DNA from: Microbacterium sp. 5K110
Lineage (GTDB): Bacteria > Actinomycetota > Actinomycetes > Actinomycetales > Microbacteriaceae
Length of the DNA stretch: 36,242 bases
Direction: 5' to 3'
NCBI RefSeq assembly: GCF_005774735.1
Contig: NZ_VBUM01000031.1
Coordinates: forward strand, 1 to 36,242
Every line of letters begins with the position of its first letter. Within the stretch, counting starts at the first letter, position 1. Under the pieces are notes generated by a model. That model was not told where the DNA came from. It saw only the letters and a list, made by a program, of their open reading frames with translations, and searched no databases. The position numbers and the translations under genes are program-made. Below are positions 1 to 6,955 of the stretch, piece after piece.

Positions 1-434
1 GCCGGCGTGGGTGTGGGCGTCGCCGTCGGGGTCGGGGCGGCGGGGACGGTGAACGAGAACGTGCCGTCGATGGGGTGTCCGTCGCTGGAGACGACGCGCC
101 AGACCACGGTCACGGCACCGGATGCCGGTCCCGCCACGGCCTGTGTCACGGCCGTGCCCGCAACGGTGGGGGCGCCGTCCGTCAGGGCCGTGCCGGCCGC
201 GTCCGTCACCTGGATGACCGTCGCACCCTCGGCATCCAGGATGTCGGCACTGAAGGTGAGGGTGATCTGCGACGGCAGGGCGTCGAGCACCGCGTCGGCG
301 GAGGGGTCGGAGGAGACGAGTTCGTCGTGCGCGAATGCGGGGGACGCGGGGATGACGAGGGCTGCGAGCGCGATGACCGCGGCGGCGAGAACGGCGGACA
401 GGGAGCGGCGACGCGGCGCGGAGGAGGAGGTCAC
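1..434 (-). CDS. CopC-like copper resistance domain protein, partial (C-terminus outside window)
   Basis: Read on the minus strand from a GTG at 434. The protein opens with a basic stretch (APRRRS), a hydrophobic Ala/Leu/Val segment and a signal-peptidase-like PASPAFA-HDE junction. The mature part begins HDELVSSDPSADAVLD and continues with ITLTFSADI and later VVSSDGHPIDGTFSFTV. These are hallmarks of the small periplasmic or extracellular CopC/YobA copper-binding fold: N-terminal His, and the SSDGHP.G.F.F block. It then enters a Pro/Thr/Ala linker that runs off the window, so a C-terminal membrane anchor is likely but unseen. The domain match is clear; copper binding is inferred from the family. 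The start could be leaderless (TAGGGT lies 7 bases upstream). The plus-strand reading frame over the same bases is a shadow. Confidence 0.8.
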   Translation of the reverse strand, partial: MTSSSAPRRRSLSAVLAAAVIALAALVIPASPAFAHDELVSSDPSADAVLDALPSQITLTFSADILDAEGATVIQVTDAAGTALTDGAPTVAGTAVTQAVAGPASGAVTVVWRVVSSDGHPIDGTFSFTVPAAPTPTATPTPTP

Positions 435-650
435 CCCACCGACCCTATCGACCCGGTGCGGACGGGACCTGGGAGGGGAGATGCGCGATCCGGACTCGAC
501 ACGGCCGACCCCGGGTAGATAGGTTCGAGTGTCCCCCCGTCGTACCGGTTCGCTGCCCGAACGCGGAGCCCGTCGTCGAGGGCGGATCACACGTACATCC
601 CATGACCTTCGCGAGGGTCGATCGGCCGCTCCGGTTCGGAGGCGGTCGGC

Positions 651-656
651 TATGGT
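651..656 (+). promoter_or_regulatory. Putative -10 element (TATGGT) of the garA operon
   Basis: TATGGT lies 18 bases before the GTG start of the FHA gene, upstream of a good AAGGAG ribosome site at 664-669. No convincing -35 is visible. The rest of 435-674 shows no gene I can support. Confidence 0.4.
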
Positions 657-674
657 GGAAAAGAAGGAGAAGCC

Positions 675-1169
675 GTGGACGAGACCCGCAGATTCGAGCG
701 CGACGACATTCGGCGCGCTGCCGACGCCGCCGCTCCCGAGCGGTCGCACGACACGACCGAGACGTTCGGTCACGATGCCGATCTCTCCTTCGTCCCGTTC
801 GGTGCCGACCTCAGCGAGACCGAGCTGGAAGCGATCGACGCCCTGCCCTCGGGGGCGGCGCTGCTGATCGTGCGCTCCGGCCCCACGACCGGCGCCCGCT
901 ACCTGCTCGACACCGACGTCACGACCGTGGGTCGACACCCCGAAGCCGACATCTTCTTCGACGACGTCACCGTCTCGCGTCGGCATGCCGAGATCACCCG
1001 CGCCGGTACGGCCTTCGAGATCGTCGACCAGCGATCCCTGAACGGCAGCTACGTCAACGGTGAGCGCGTGGACCGCTCGGCGCTGATCAACGGTGCTGAG
1101 GTGCGGATCGGCAAGTTCCGCCTCAACTTCTTCGGTTCGCCGGTCGACCTCCCGTCGGCAGAACACTGA
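675..1169 (+). CDS. garA: FHA-domain regulator of the GarA/OdhI type
   Basis: 164 aa from a GTG at 675, chosen because AAGGAG (664-669) sits just upstream. GarA/OdhI proteins inhibit 2-oxoglutarate dehydrogenase and tune glutamate metabolism; phosphorylation of an N-terminal Thr pair by Ser/Thr kinases makes the FHA domain bind its own tail and switches inhibition off. Residues 26-31 read DTTETF, matching the ETTSVF phospho-motif (Thr27/Thr28). The FHA domain spans about 80-152, with phosphothreonine-pocket elements GRHPE (86-90), SRRHAE (101-106) and LNGSYVN (122-128). The end GKFRLNFF also matches the family. The stop overlaps the next gene's ATG by one base, so it is co-transcribed with the MerR gene, as at the mycobacterial Rv1827-Rv1828 locus. 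The window also encodes a PASTA kinase that could act on it, which is inference. Confidence 0.9.
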   Translation: MDETRRFERDDIRRAADAAAPERSHDTTETFGHDADLSFVPFGADLSETELEAIDALPSGAALLIVRSGPTTGARYLLDTDVTTVGRHPEADIFFDDVTVSRRHAEITRAGTAFEIVDQRSLNGSYVNGERVDRSALINGAEVRIGKFRLNFFGSPVDLPSAEH

Positions 1170-1855
1170 TGGCGGCAGCCCCCGCCCGCGGTCGTCCGGC
1201 GGCCTCGGGGCTGTTGAGCATCGGGCAGGTGCTCGCAAGGCTCACGCCGGAGTTCCCGGCGCTGTCCTCCAGCAAGCTGCGTTTCCTTGAGGTCCAGGGC
1301 ATCGTGTCGCCCACGCGAACCGACTCGGGCTACCGCAAGTTCTCGGCCGCCGATCTGGAACGACTGCGTCTGGCGTTGACCCTCCAGCGCGATCATTACC
1401 TCCCCCTCGCCGTCATCCGCGAGTACCTCGCCGACGTCGACGCAGGTCGCAACCCTGCGCCGCCGACCTCGATGCCGTCAATGACGAGCGCGCCGCGGCG
1501 GTACCGCCGCGACGATCTGCTCTCGGCATCCGGTGCGGCCCCGCAGCTGCTCAATGACGCCATCAGCACGGGCGTGATCACCGCGGCCGAGTCGTACCCC
1601 GAGCAGACCGTGGCGCTGATGCGCACGCTCGTCGCCCTGGATCGGCACGGCATCGAGCCCCGGCACGTGCGATCGCTGCGGCAGAGCGCGCAGCGCGAGG
1701 CCTCCCTCATCGAATCGGCCCTGTCGGCGCTTCTCCGCCGCCCGGACGCCGCGTCGCGGGCACGGGCCAGCGAGCTCGCGCCCGAACTCGCGGCGCGCCT
1801 CGACGAGGTCCGCACGCTGTTCGTGCGCGAGGCCATCGACCGGATGCTGTCCTGA
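1169..1855 (+). CDS. ftsR: MerR-family transcriptional regulator, FtsR type
   Basis: 228 aa. The ATG overlaps the garA TGA by one base. An N-terminal MerR winged helix-turn-helix spans about 15-88: LLSIGQVLARLTPEFP, then SSSKLRFLEVQGIV, the wing SGYRKFSAADL, and LRLALTLQRDHYLPLAVIREYL. The C-terminal half (about 110-228) is an Arg- and Ala-rich effector or dimerisation part without a ligand motif I recognise. The order FHA gene then this MerR is that of Rv1827-Rv1828. The corynebacterial and mycobacterial orthologue, FtsR, is reported to activate ftsZ transcription. A candidate palindromic target lies upstream of ftsZ at 33135-33155 in this same window. The family call is firm; the role here is inferred from orthology and context. 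Confidence 0.85.
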   Translation: MAAAPARGRPAASGLLSIGQVLARLTPEFPALSSSKLRFLEVQGIVSPTRTDSGYRKFSAADLERLRLALTLQRDHYLPLAVIREYLADVDAGRNPAPPTSMPSMTSAPRRYRRDDLLSASGAAPQLLNDAISTGVITAAESYPEQTVALMRTLVALDRHGIEPRHVRSLRQSAQREASLIESALSALLRRPDAASRARASELAPELAARLDEVRTLFVREAIDRMLS

Positions 1856-1889
1856 TCGCGACACGCCGACACCCTCGGCGCGGATGTCG

Positions 1890-1918
1890 TTGCCGGGGGA
1901 CCCTCGCTGATCTAGCGT
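1890..1918 (+). promoter_or_regulatory. Putative sigma-70-type promoter of the second MerR gene
   Basis: A TTGCCG at 1890-1895 and TAGCGT at 1913-1918 are 17 bases apart, a normal -35/-10 layout. They sit in the 96-base gap between the two MerR genes, upstream of the AGGAGGG ribosome site at 1937-1943. Confidence 0.5.
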
Positions 1919-1951
1919 GGAAGCAACGAGCCGATGAGGAGGGACGCGAGC

Positions 1952-2497
1952 ATGAATGCTGGCGACGCACTCGGTGAACCCCGGTTCGCCGCCGATCTCC
2001 TCTTCACCGACGGTCTTCCCGAGATGGACGACGACACCGGCTACCGCGGCGCGGTGGCAGCGCGTGCCGCGGGCATCACGTACCGCCAGCTCGACTACTG
2101 GGCTCGTACCGAACTCGTCGTTCCCACCGTTCGCGGCGCGAGCGGGTCCGGTTCGCAGCGTCTCTACGGCTTCCGCGACATCCTCGTCCTCAAGCTCGTC
2201 AAGCGCCTGCTCGACACCGGCATCTCGCTGCAGCAGATCCGCACCGCCGTCGATCAGCTCCGCGCCGCGGGCATCCGCGACCTCGCCGGGACGACGCTCA
2301 TGAGCGACGGCGCCTCGGTCTACCTGTGCACCTCGAACGACGAGGTCATCGACCTCGTCAGCCGCGGCCAGGGCGTGTTCGGCATCGCGGTCGGAAAGGT
2401 CCTGCGCGAGGTCGAGTCGACGCTCGTCGACTTCGAGACCGCGACCCCGGAGACGGTGGACGAGCTCGCCGCTCGCCGCGCCGCTCGCACGGCCTGA
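1952..2497 (+). CDS. MerR-family transcriptional regulator, Rv1830 type
   Basis: 181 aa from the ATG at 1952, preferred over the in-frame ATG at 1934 because AGGAGGG (1937-1943) lies 8 bases before it and overlaps the earlier start. After an acidic leader, residues about 31-100 are a MerR DNA-binding domain: AVAARAAGITYRQLDYWARTEL, a Gly/Ser wing, SQRLYGFRDILVLKLVKRLLDTGISLQQIRTAVDQL. The C-terminal part contains SDGASVYLCTSNDEVIDLV and GQGVFGIAVGKVLREVE, as in the conserved actinobacterial partner of FtsR. In mycobacteria a bifunctional-nuclease gene (Rv1829) separates the two MerR genes; here they are adjacent. A strong terminator follows. No ligand is known to me. Confidence 0.83.
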   Translation: MNAGDALGEPRFAADLLFTDGLPEMDDDTGYRGAVAARAAGITYRQLDYWARTELVVPTVRGASGSGSQRLYGFRDILVLKLVKRLLDTGISLQQIRTAVDQLRAAGIRDLAGTTLMSDGASVYLCTSNDEVIDLVSRGQGVFGIAVGKVLREVESTLVDFETATPETVDELAARRAARTA

Positions 2498-2515
2498 CAG
2501 GCCCCCACAGACACG

Positions 2516-2552
2516 AGAACCCCGGATGCCACGGCATCCGGGGTTCTGTTTT
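2516..2552 (+). terminator. Rho-independent terminator after the MerR gene
   Basis: A 15-base arm, AGAACCCCGGATGCC (2516-2530), is followed after AC by its exact complement at 2533-2547 and then GTTTTG. The inner bases open to form the loop. The arms contain GGATGCC and GGCATCC, the word over-represented across the window. Confidence 0.85.
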
Positions 2553-2566
2553 GTCGCTCCCTCGAA

Positions 2567-2612
2567 GAGAAACGCCGGGAGAGTGCGTGTCTCGCCAGGA
2601 ACGGCGTTTCTC
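2567..2612. repeat. 10-bp inverted repeat between convergent genes
   Basis: GAGAAACGCC (2567-2576) and GGCGTTTCTC (2603-2612) are exact reverse complements, separated by 26 bases. The element lies just beyond the 3' end of the ParA-like gene on the minus strand and may act as its terminator, or be a small dispersed palindrome. No T-tract follows it on the minus strand. Confidence 0.55.
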
Positions 2613-2619
2613 GATGAGA

Positions 2620-3432
2620 TCAGGACTGCGGTGCGTCGTTCTGCACGGGGATGCGGCCGGTGCGGACGATCCGGTCCAGCAGCGCGTCGAAATCGGCGGC
2701 GAGCTCCTGCGCGGAGTCTCCGGGCCACACGTGCAGGGGCTTCGCGGCACCCTGGGCCTGCTGGAGCGACGTGCGCTCGGGCAGCTGCGGGTTCAGGACG
2801 AGCGGCCCGAACATGTCGCGGAGCTCCTTGATGCGGAACTGGTGCTCGATCGACTGCGGACGGACGCGGTTGACCACGACGCCCAACGGCTGGAGACGGG
2901 GGGAGAGCCCGCGGCGGATCTCTTCGATCGCTCGCAGCGCCCGGTCGGCGGCGGCGACGGAGAACAGCCCCGGCTCGGTGACGACGATGACGCGGTCGCT
3001 CGCGGCCCACGCCGTGCGGGTGAGGGCGTTGAGCGACGGGGCGCAGTCGATGAGGACCAGGTCGTAGTCGGCCTCGATCGTGGCCAGGGCCTCCTCGAGC
3101 TTCCACACGTCGCGGACGCTCGGGTGCGGACCGTCGAAATTGATGGCCGAGGGGCTGCCGATGAGGACGTCGATGGTGCCGGGGTGGACCTTGGCCCACC
3201 CACTCGAGGTGATCGCCTGCCGGACGACCTTCTCTTTCGGGTTGGCAAGGACGTCGGCGATGTTGAGTCGACCGGCGACCTGGATGTCCATGCCGGTGGA
3301 CACGTCGGATTGCGGGTCGAGGTCGACGACGAGAGTGCGAACGCCACGTGCGAAGGCGGCAGAAGCCAGCCCGAGCGTCACGGTCGTCTTGCCGACCCCG
3401 CCTTTGAGAGAGCTGACGGAGAGTACGTGCAC
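2620..3432 (-). CDS. ParA-family ATPase without adjacent ParB
   Basis: 270 aa from a GTG at 3432. The N-terminus carries a deviant Walker A motif, [11 protein letters not shown] (residues 7-17), followed by VVDLDPQSDVSTG (35-47, Walker A' region) and LVLIDCAPSLNALT (Walker B). The protein is therefore a ParA/Soj/PldP-type dimerising P-loop ATPase that probably binds the nucleoid non-specifically. No parB or parS is visible nearby, so it is more likely an orphan ParA of the PldP kind, linked to division or cargo positioning, than the main segregation ATPase. It is divergent from pyc across 68 bases. TAACGT lies 8 bases before the GTG and could be its -10. The exact role is not determinable from sequence. 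Confidence 0.85.
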   Translation of the reverse strand: MHVLSVSSLKGGVGKTTVTLGLASAAFARGVRTLVVDLDPQSDVSTGMDIQVAGRLNIADVLANPKEKVVRQAITSSGWAKVHPGTIDVLIGSPSAINFDGPHPSVRDVWKLEEALATIEADYDLVLIDCAPSLNALTRTAWAASDRVIVVTEPGLFSVAAADRALRAIEEIRRGLSPRLQPLGVVVNRVRPQSIEHQFRIKELRDMFGPLVLNPQLPERTSLQQAQGAAKPLHVWPGDSAQELAADFDALLDRIVRTGRIPVQNDAPQS

Positions 3433-3454
3433 GAGCGTCTACGTTACCTTCCCC

Positions 3455-3460
3455 TAGGCT
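3455..3460 (+). promoter_or_regulatory. Putative -10 element (TAGGCT) of pyc
   Basis: TAGGCT lies 40 bases before the pyc ATG, in the short divergent space between the ParA-like gene and pyc. No clear -35 is seen. Confidence 0.4.
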
Positions 3461-3500
3461 GTGAGCACATTCAGCTCCGCCAGCTTGACGTGAGGTGCGC

Positions 3501-6500
3501 ATGTTCTCGAAAATCCTGGTCGCCAATCGCGGAGAGATCGCCATCCGTGCTTTCCGCGCCGCCTACGAGGTCGGAGCCCGCACCGTCGCGGTCTACCCGT
3601 ACGAGGACCGGGCGTCCCTGCACCGGCTGAAGGCGGACGAGGCGTACCAGATCGGCGAGCGCGGCCACCCGGTGCGGGCGTACCTCGACGTCGATGAGAT
3701 CATTCGCGTCGCCCGCGAGTGCGGCGCCGACGCGATCTACCCCGGGTACGGATTCCTGTCCGAGAACCCGGAGCTGGCCGAGAAGGCCGCGGCCCACGGG
3801 ATCACCTTCATCGGACCGCCGGCCGAGGTCCTCTCGATGGCGGGCAACAAGGTGACGGCGAAGGAGCACGCCATCTCGGCGGGCGTCCCGGTGCTGCGGT
3901 CGACGCCGGCCTCCGACGACGTCGAGGCCCTCGTCGCACAGGCGGAAGACATCGGCTTCCCGCTGTTCGCCAAGGCCGTCGCCGGCGGTGGCGGACGCGG
4001 CATGCGTCGCGTGGAGTCGCTCGGCGAGCTGGCCCCGGCCCTGGCCGAGGCGATGCGCGAGGCGCAGAGCGCCTTCGGCGACCCGCGCATGTTCCTCGAG
4101 CAGGCCGTGCAGCGCCCGCGGCACGTCGAGGTGCAGATCCTCGCGGATGCCACGGGCGAGACGGTCCACCTCTTCGAGCGCGACTGCTCGGTGCAACGTC
4201 GCCACCAGAAGGTCATCGAGATCGCGCCGGCCCCGAACCTCGACGACGCCGTGCGCGACGACCTGCACCGTTACGCGGTGGCCTTCGCCCGCTCGATCGG
4301 CTACCAGAACGCCGGCACGGTGGAGTTCTTGCTCGAGACCGCCGGCCCGCGGGCGGGAGAGGTCGTCTTCATCGAGATGAACCCACGCATCCAGGTCGAG
4401 CACACCGTGACCGAGGAGGTCACCGACGTCGACCTCGTGCAGTCGCAGATGCGCATCGCTGCGGGAGAGACCCTCGCCGACCTCGATCTGACGCAGGACC
4501 GGATCCGTCTGCGCGGAGCGGCCCTGCAGTGTCGCATCACGACGGAGGACCCGACGCAAGGCTTCCGACCCGACACCGGCAAGATCACGACGTACCGTTC
4601 GCCGGGCGGTGCCGGCGTCCGTCTCGACGGCGGCACCACCGCCGCGGGGTCGCAGATCAGCCCGCACTTCGACTCCATGCTGTCCAAGCTCACGTGCCGC
4701 GGCCGCGACTTCGGTGCGGCCGTCGCCCGGGCCCGGCGCGCGCTGGCGGAGTTCCGCATCCGCGGGGTCTCGACGAACATCCCGTTCCTGCAGGCCGTGC
4801 TCGACGATCCGGCATTCGTCGCCGGCGACCTGAGCACCTCGTTCATCGACGAGCGCCCCGAGCTGTTGCGCGGGCGGGAGTCCAAGGACCGCGGGACGAA
4901 GGTGCTCGCGTGGCTCGTGGACACCACCGTCAACCGGCCCCACGGCGAGAACCCCCTCTCGGTGGATCCCGGCACCAAGCTGCCGACGCTCGACCTCGGC
5001 GCTCCCGCGCCGGCAGGTTCGCGTCAGCGGCTGCAGGAGCTCGGGCCCGAGGGCTTCGCCCGGTCGCTCCGTGCGCAGACGGCGCTGGCCGTCACCGAGA
5101 CCACGTTCCGTGACGCGCACCAGTCGCTCCTGGCCACGCGCGTGCGCACCCGCGACCTCGCTCGCGTCGCCCCGTACGTCGCGCGGCTCACGCCGCAGCT
5201 CCTGTCGGTCGAGGCGTGGGGCGGGGCGACCTACGACGTCGCCCTCCGCTTCCTCGGCGAGGACCCGTGGGAGCGTCTCGACGTGCTGCGTCAGGCGCTG
5301 CCGAACGTGGCGATCCAGATGCTTCTGCGCGGGCGCAACACCGTCGGCTACACCCCGTACCCGACGGAGGTGACGGATGCCTTCGTCGCCGAGGCCGCGG
5401 CATCCGGGATCGACATCTTCCGGATCTTCGACGCGCTCAACGACGTGTCGCAGATGCGGCCCGCGATCGACGCGGTGCTCGCCACGGGAACCTCGGTCGC
5501 CGAGGTCGCCGTCTGCTACACCGGCGACCTGCTCGACCCGGCCGAGGACCTCTACACGCTCGACTACTACCTGCGCCTGGCCGAGCAGATCGTCGACGCC
5601 GGGGCGCACGTGCTGGCCATCAAGGACATGGCGGGGCTCTTGCGCCCCGCGGCGGCTGCGCGACTGGTCACGGCTCTGCGTGAACGGTTCGACCTGCCCG
5701 TGCACGTCCACACCCACGACACGGCCGGCGGACAGCTCGCGACGCTGCTCGCCGCGTCCGCGGCCGGGGCGGATGCCGTCGACGCCGCCGCAGCGCCCAT
5801 GTCGGGCACCACGAGCCAGCCGTCGCTCTCGGCCCTGGTGGCCGCGCTCGCGCACACCGAGCGCGACACGGGCCTCGACCTGTCGGCCGTCTCCGACCTC
5901 GAGCCGTACTGGGAGTCCGTGCGGCACCTGTACGGCCCGTTCGAGTCGGGCCTGCCCGGTCCCACGGGACGCGTCTACCACCACGAGATCCCCGGCGGGC
6001 AGCTGTCGAACCTCCGGCAGCAGGCGATCGCGCTCGGGCTCGCCGACGATTTCGAGCTCATCGAGGACATGTACGCCGCGGCGAACCGAATCCTCGGTCG
6101 TGTTCCCAAGGTGACGCCGTCATCGAAGGTCGTGGGCGATCTCGCCCTGCACCTGGCCGCGGTCAAGGCCGACCCCGTCGACTTCGAGCGCAACCCCGAG
6201 AAGTACGACGTCCCTGACTCGGTGGTGTCGTTCATGGCGGGCGAGCTCGGCGATCTGCCGGGCGGGTGGCCGGAGCCGTTCCGGACGCGGGTCCTGGCCG
6301 GTCGCGACGTCAAGATCGGCATCACCCCGCTCACCGCCGACGACACGGCCGCCCTCGCGGGTGACTCGGCGACGCGGCGTGCGCGCTTGAACTCCCTGCT
6401 CTTCCCGGCGCCGACGCGCACGTTCCTCGAGACGCGCGAGAGCTTCGGCGACCTCAGCGTCCTCGACACCGCCGACTACCTCTACGGACTTCGCGCCGGT

Positions 6501-6908
6501 GAGGAGCACACCGTCGAGATCGAACGGGGCGTGCAGCTCTTCGTCGGGCTGGAAGCGATCGGCGACGCCGACGACAAGGGCATGCGGACGGTCATGACGA
6601 CGCTCAACGGGCAGCTGCGACCGGTGTTCGTGCGCGACCGGTCGATCGACGTCGAGGCGCGACAGGCAGAGAAAGCCGACACGTCGAAGCCCGGCCAGGT
6701 CGCCGCTCCGTTCTCGGGCGTGGTCACGCTCAAGGCCGCCGTGGGCGACCGGGTCGTCGCCGGTCAGGCGGTGGCGTCGATCGAGGCGATGAAGATGGAG
6801 GCGGCGATCACGAGCTCCGTCGACGGAGTGGTGGAACGGCTCACCGTCGGCGCTACGCAGCAGGTCGAGGCGGGCGACCTTTTGCTCGTGGTCCGTCCCT
6901 CGCAGTAG
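3501..6908 (+). CDS. pyc: Pyruvate carboxylase, full length
   Basis: 1135 aa from the ATG at 3501; an in-frame GTG at 3495 would add two residues but overlaps the GAGG ribosome site. The enzyme carboxylates pyruvate to oxaloacetate with ATP, bicarbonate and biotin. The biotin carboxylase domain (about 1-450) begins FSKILVANRGEIAIR and has the ATP-grasp glycine loop AVAGGGGRGMRR (about 157) and EMNPRIQVEHTVTEE (about 292). The carboxyltransferase domain starts about 530 with TTFRDAHQSLLATRVRT. It includes AIKDMAGLL, whose Lys is carboxylated in the family, and the metal-site VHVHTHDTAG (about 734). The biotinyl domain ends the protein, with EAMKMEA and Lys1098 as the biotin site. A terminator follows, so it is probably transcribed alone. 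All domains are intact and family-length. Confidence 0.97.
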   Translation: MFSKILVANRGEIAIRAFRAAYEVGARTVAVYPYEDRASLHRLKADEAYQIGERGHPVRAYLDVDEIIRVARECGADAIYPGYGFLSENPELAEKAAAHGITFIGPPAEVLSMAGNKVTAKEHAISAGVPVLRSTPASDDVEALVAQAEDIGFPLFAKAVAGGGGRGMRRVESLGELAPALAEAMREAQSAFGDPRMFLEQAVQRPRHVEVQILADATGETVHLFERDCSVQRRHQKVIEIAPAPNLDDAVRDDLHRYAVAFARSIGYQNAGTVEFLLETAGPRAGEVVFIEMNPRIQVEHTVTEEVTDVDLVQSQMRIAAGETLADLDLTQDRIRLRGAALQCRITTEDPTQGFRPDTGKITTYRSPGGAGVRLDGGTTAAGSQISPHFDSMLSKLTCRGRDFGAAVARARRALAEFRIRGVSTNIPFLQAVLDDPAFVAGDLSTSFIDERPELLRGRESKDRGTKVLAWLVDTTVNRPHGENPLSVDPGTKLPTLDLGAPAPAGSRQRLQELGPEGFARSLRAQTALAVTETTFRDAHQSLLATRVRTRDLARVAPYVARLTPQLLSVEAWGGATYDVALRFLGEDPWERLDVLRQALPNVAIQMLLRGRNTVGYTPYPTEVTDAFVAEAAASGIDIFRIFDALNDVSQMRPAIDAVLATGTSVAEVAVCYTGDLLDPAEDLYTLDYYLRLAEQIVDAGAHVLAIKDMAGLLRPAAAARLVTALRERFDLPVHVHTHDTAGGQLATLLAASAAGADAVDAAAAPMSGTTSQPSLSALVAALAHTERDTGLDLSAVSDLEPYWESVRHLYGPFESGLPGPTGRVYHHEIPGGQLSNLRQQAIALGLADDFELIEDMYAAANRILGRVPKVTPSSKVVGDLALHLAAVKADPVDFERNPEKYDVPDSVVSFMAGELGDLPGGWPEPFRTRVLAGRDVKIGITPLTADDTAALAGDSATRRARLNSLLFPAPTRTFLETRESFGDLSVLDTADYLYGLRAGEEHTVEIERGVQLFVGLEAIGDADDKGMRTVMTTLNGQLRPVFVRDRSIDVEARQAEKADTSKPGQVAAPFSGVVTLKAAVGDRVVAGQAVASIEAMKMEAAITSSVDGVVERLTVGATQQVEAGDLLLVVRPSQ

Positions 6909-6915
6909 CCTGAGA

Positions 6916-6945
6916 GGGGGCGCTTTTCGCGTCCCCTTTTTCTTT
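6916..6945 (+). terminator. Rho-independent terminator of pyc
   Basis: GGGGGCGC (6916-6923), a 5-base loop TTTTC, and GCGTCCCC (6929-6936) form an 8-bp stem with one G-T pair, followed directly by TTTTTCTTT. Confidence 0.85.
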
Positions 6946-6955
6946 GGAGACTGCA

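Noticed and set aside
7..522. 171-aa plus-strand frame at the left edge
   Set aside because: The minus strand gives a clear CopC domain with signal peptide; the plus frame is its shadow.
3471..5984. 837-aa open frame on the minus strand
   Set aside because: It lies wholly opposite pyc, is full of Arg/Gly/Val low-complexity sequence and has no domain; it arises from the GC-rich third codon positions of pyc.
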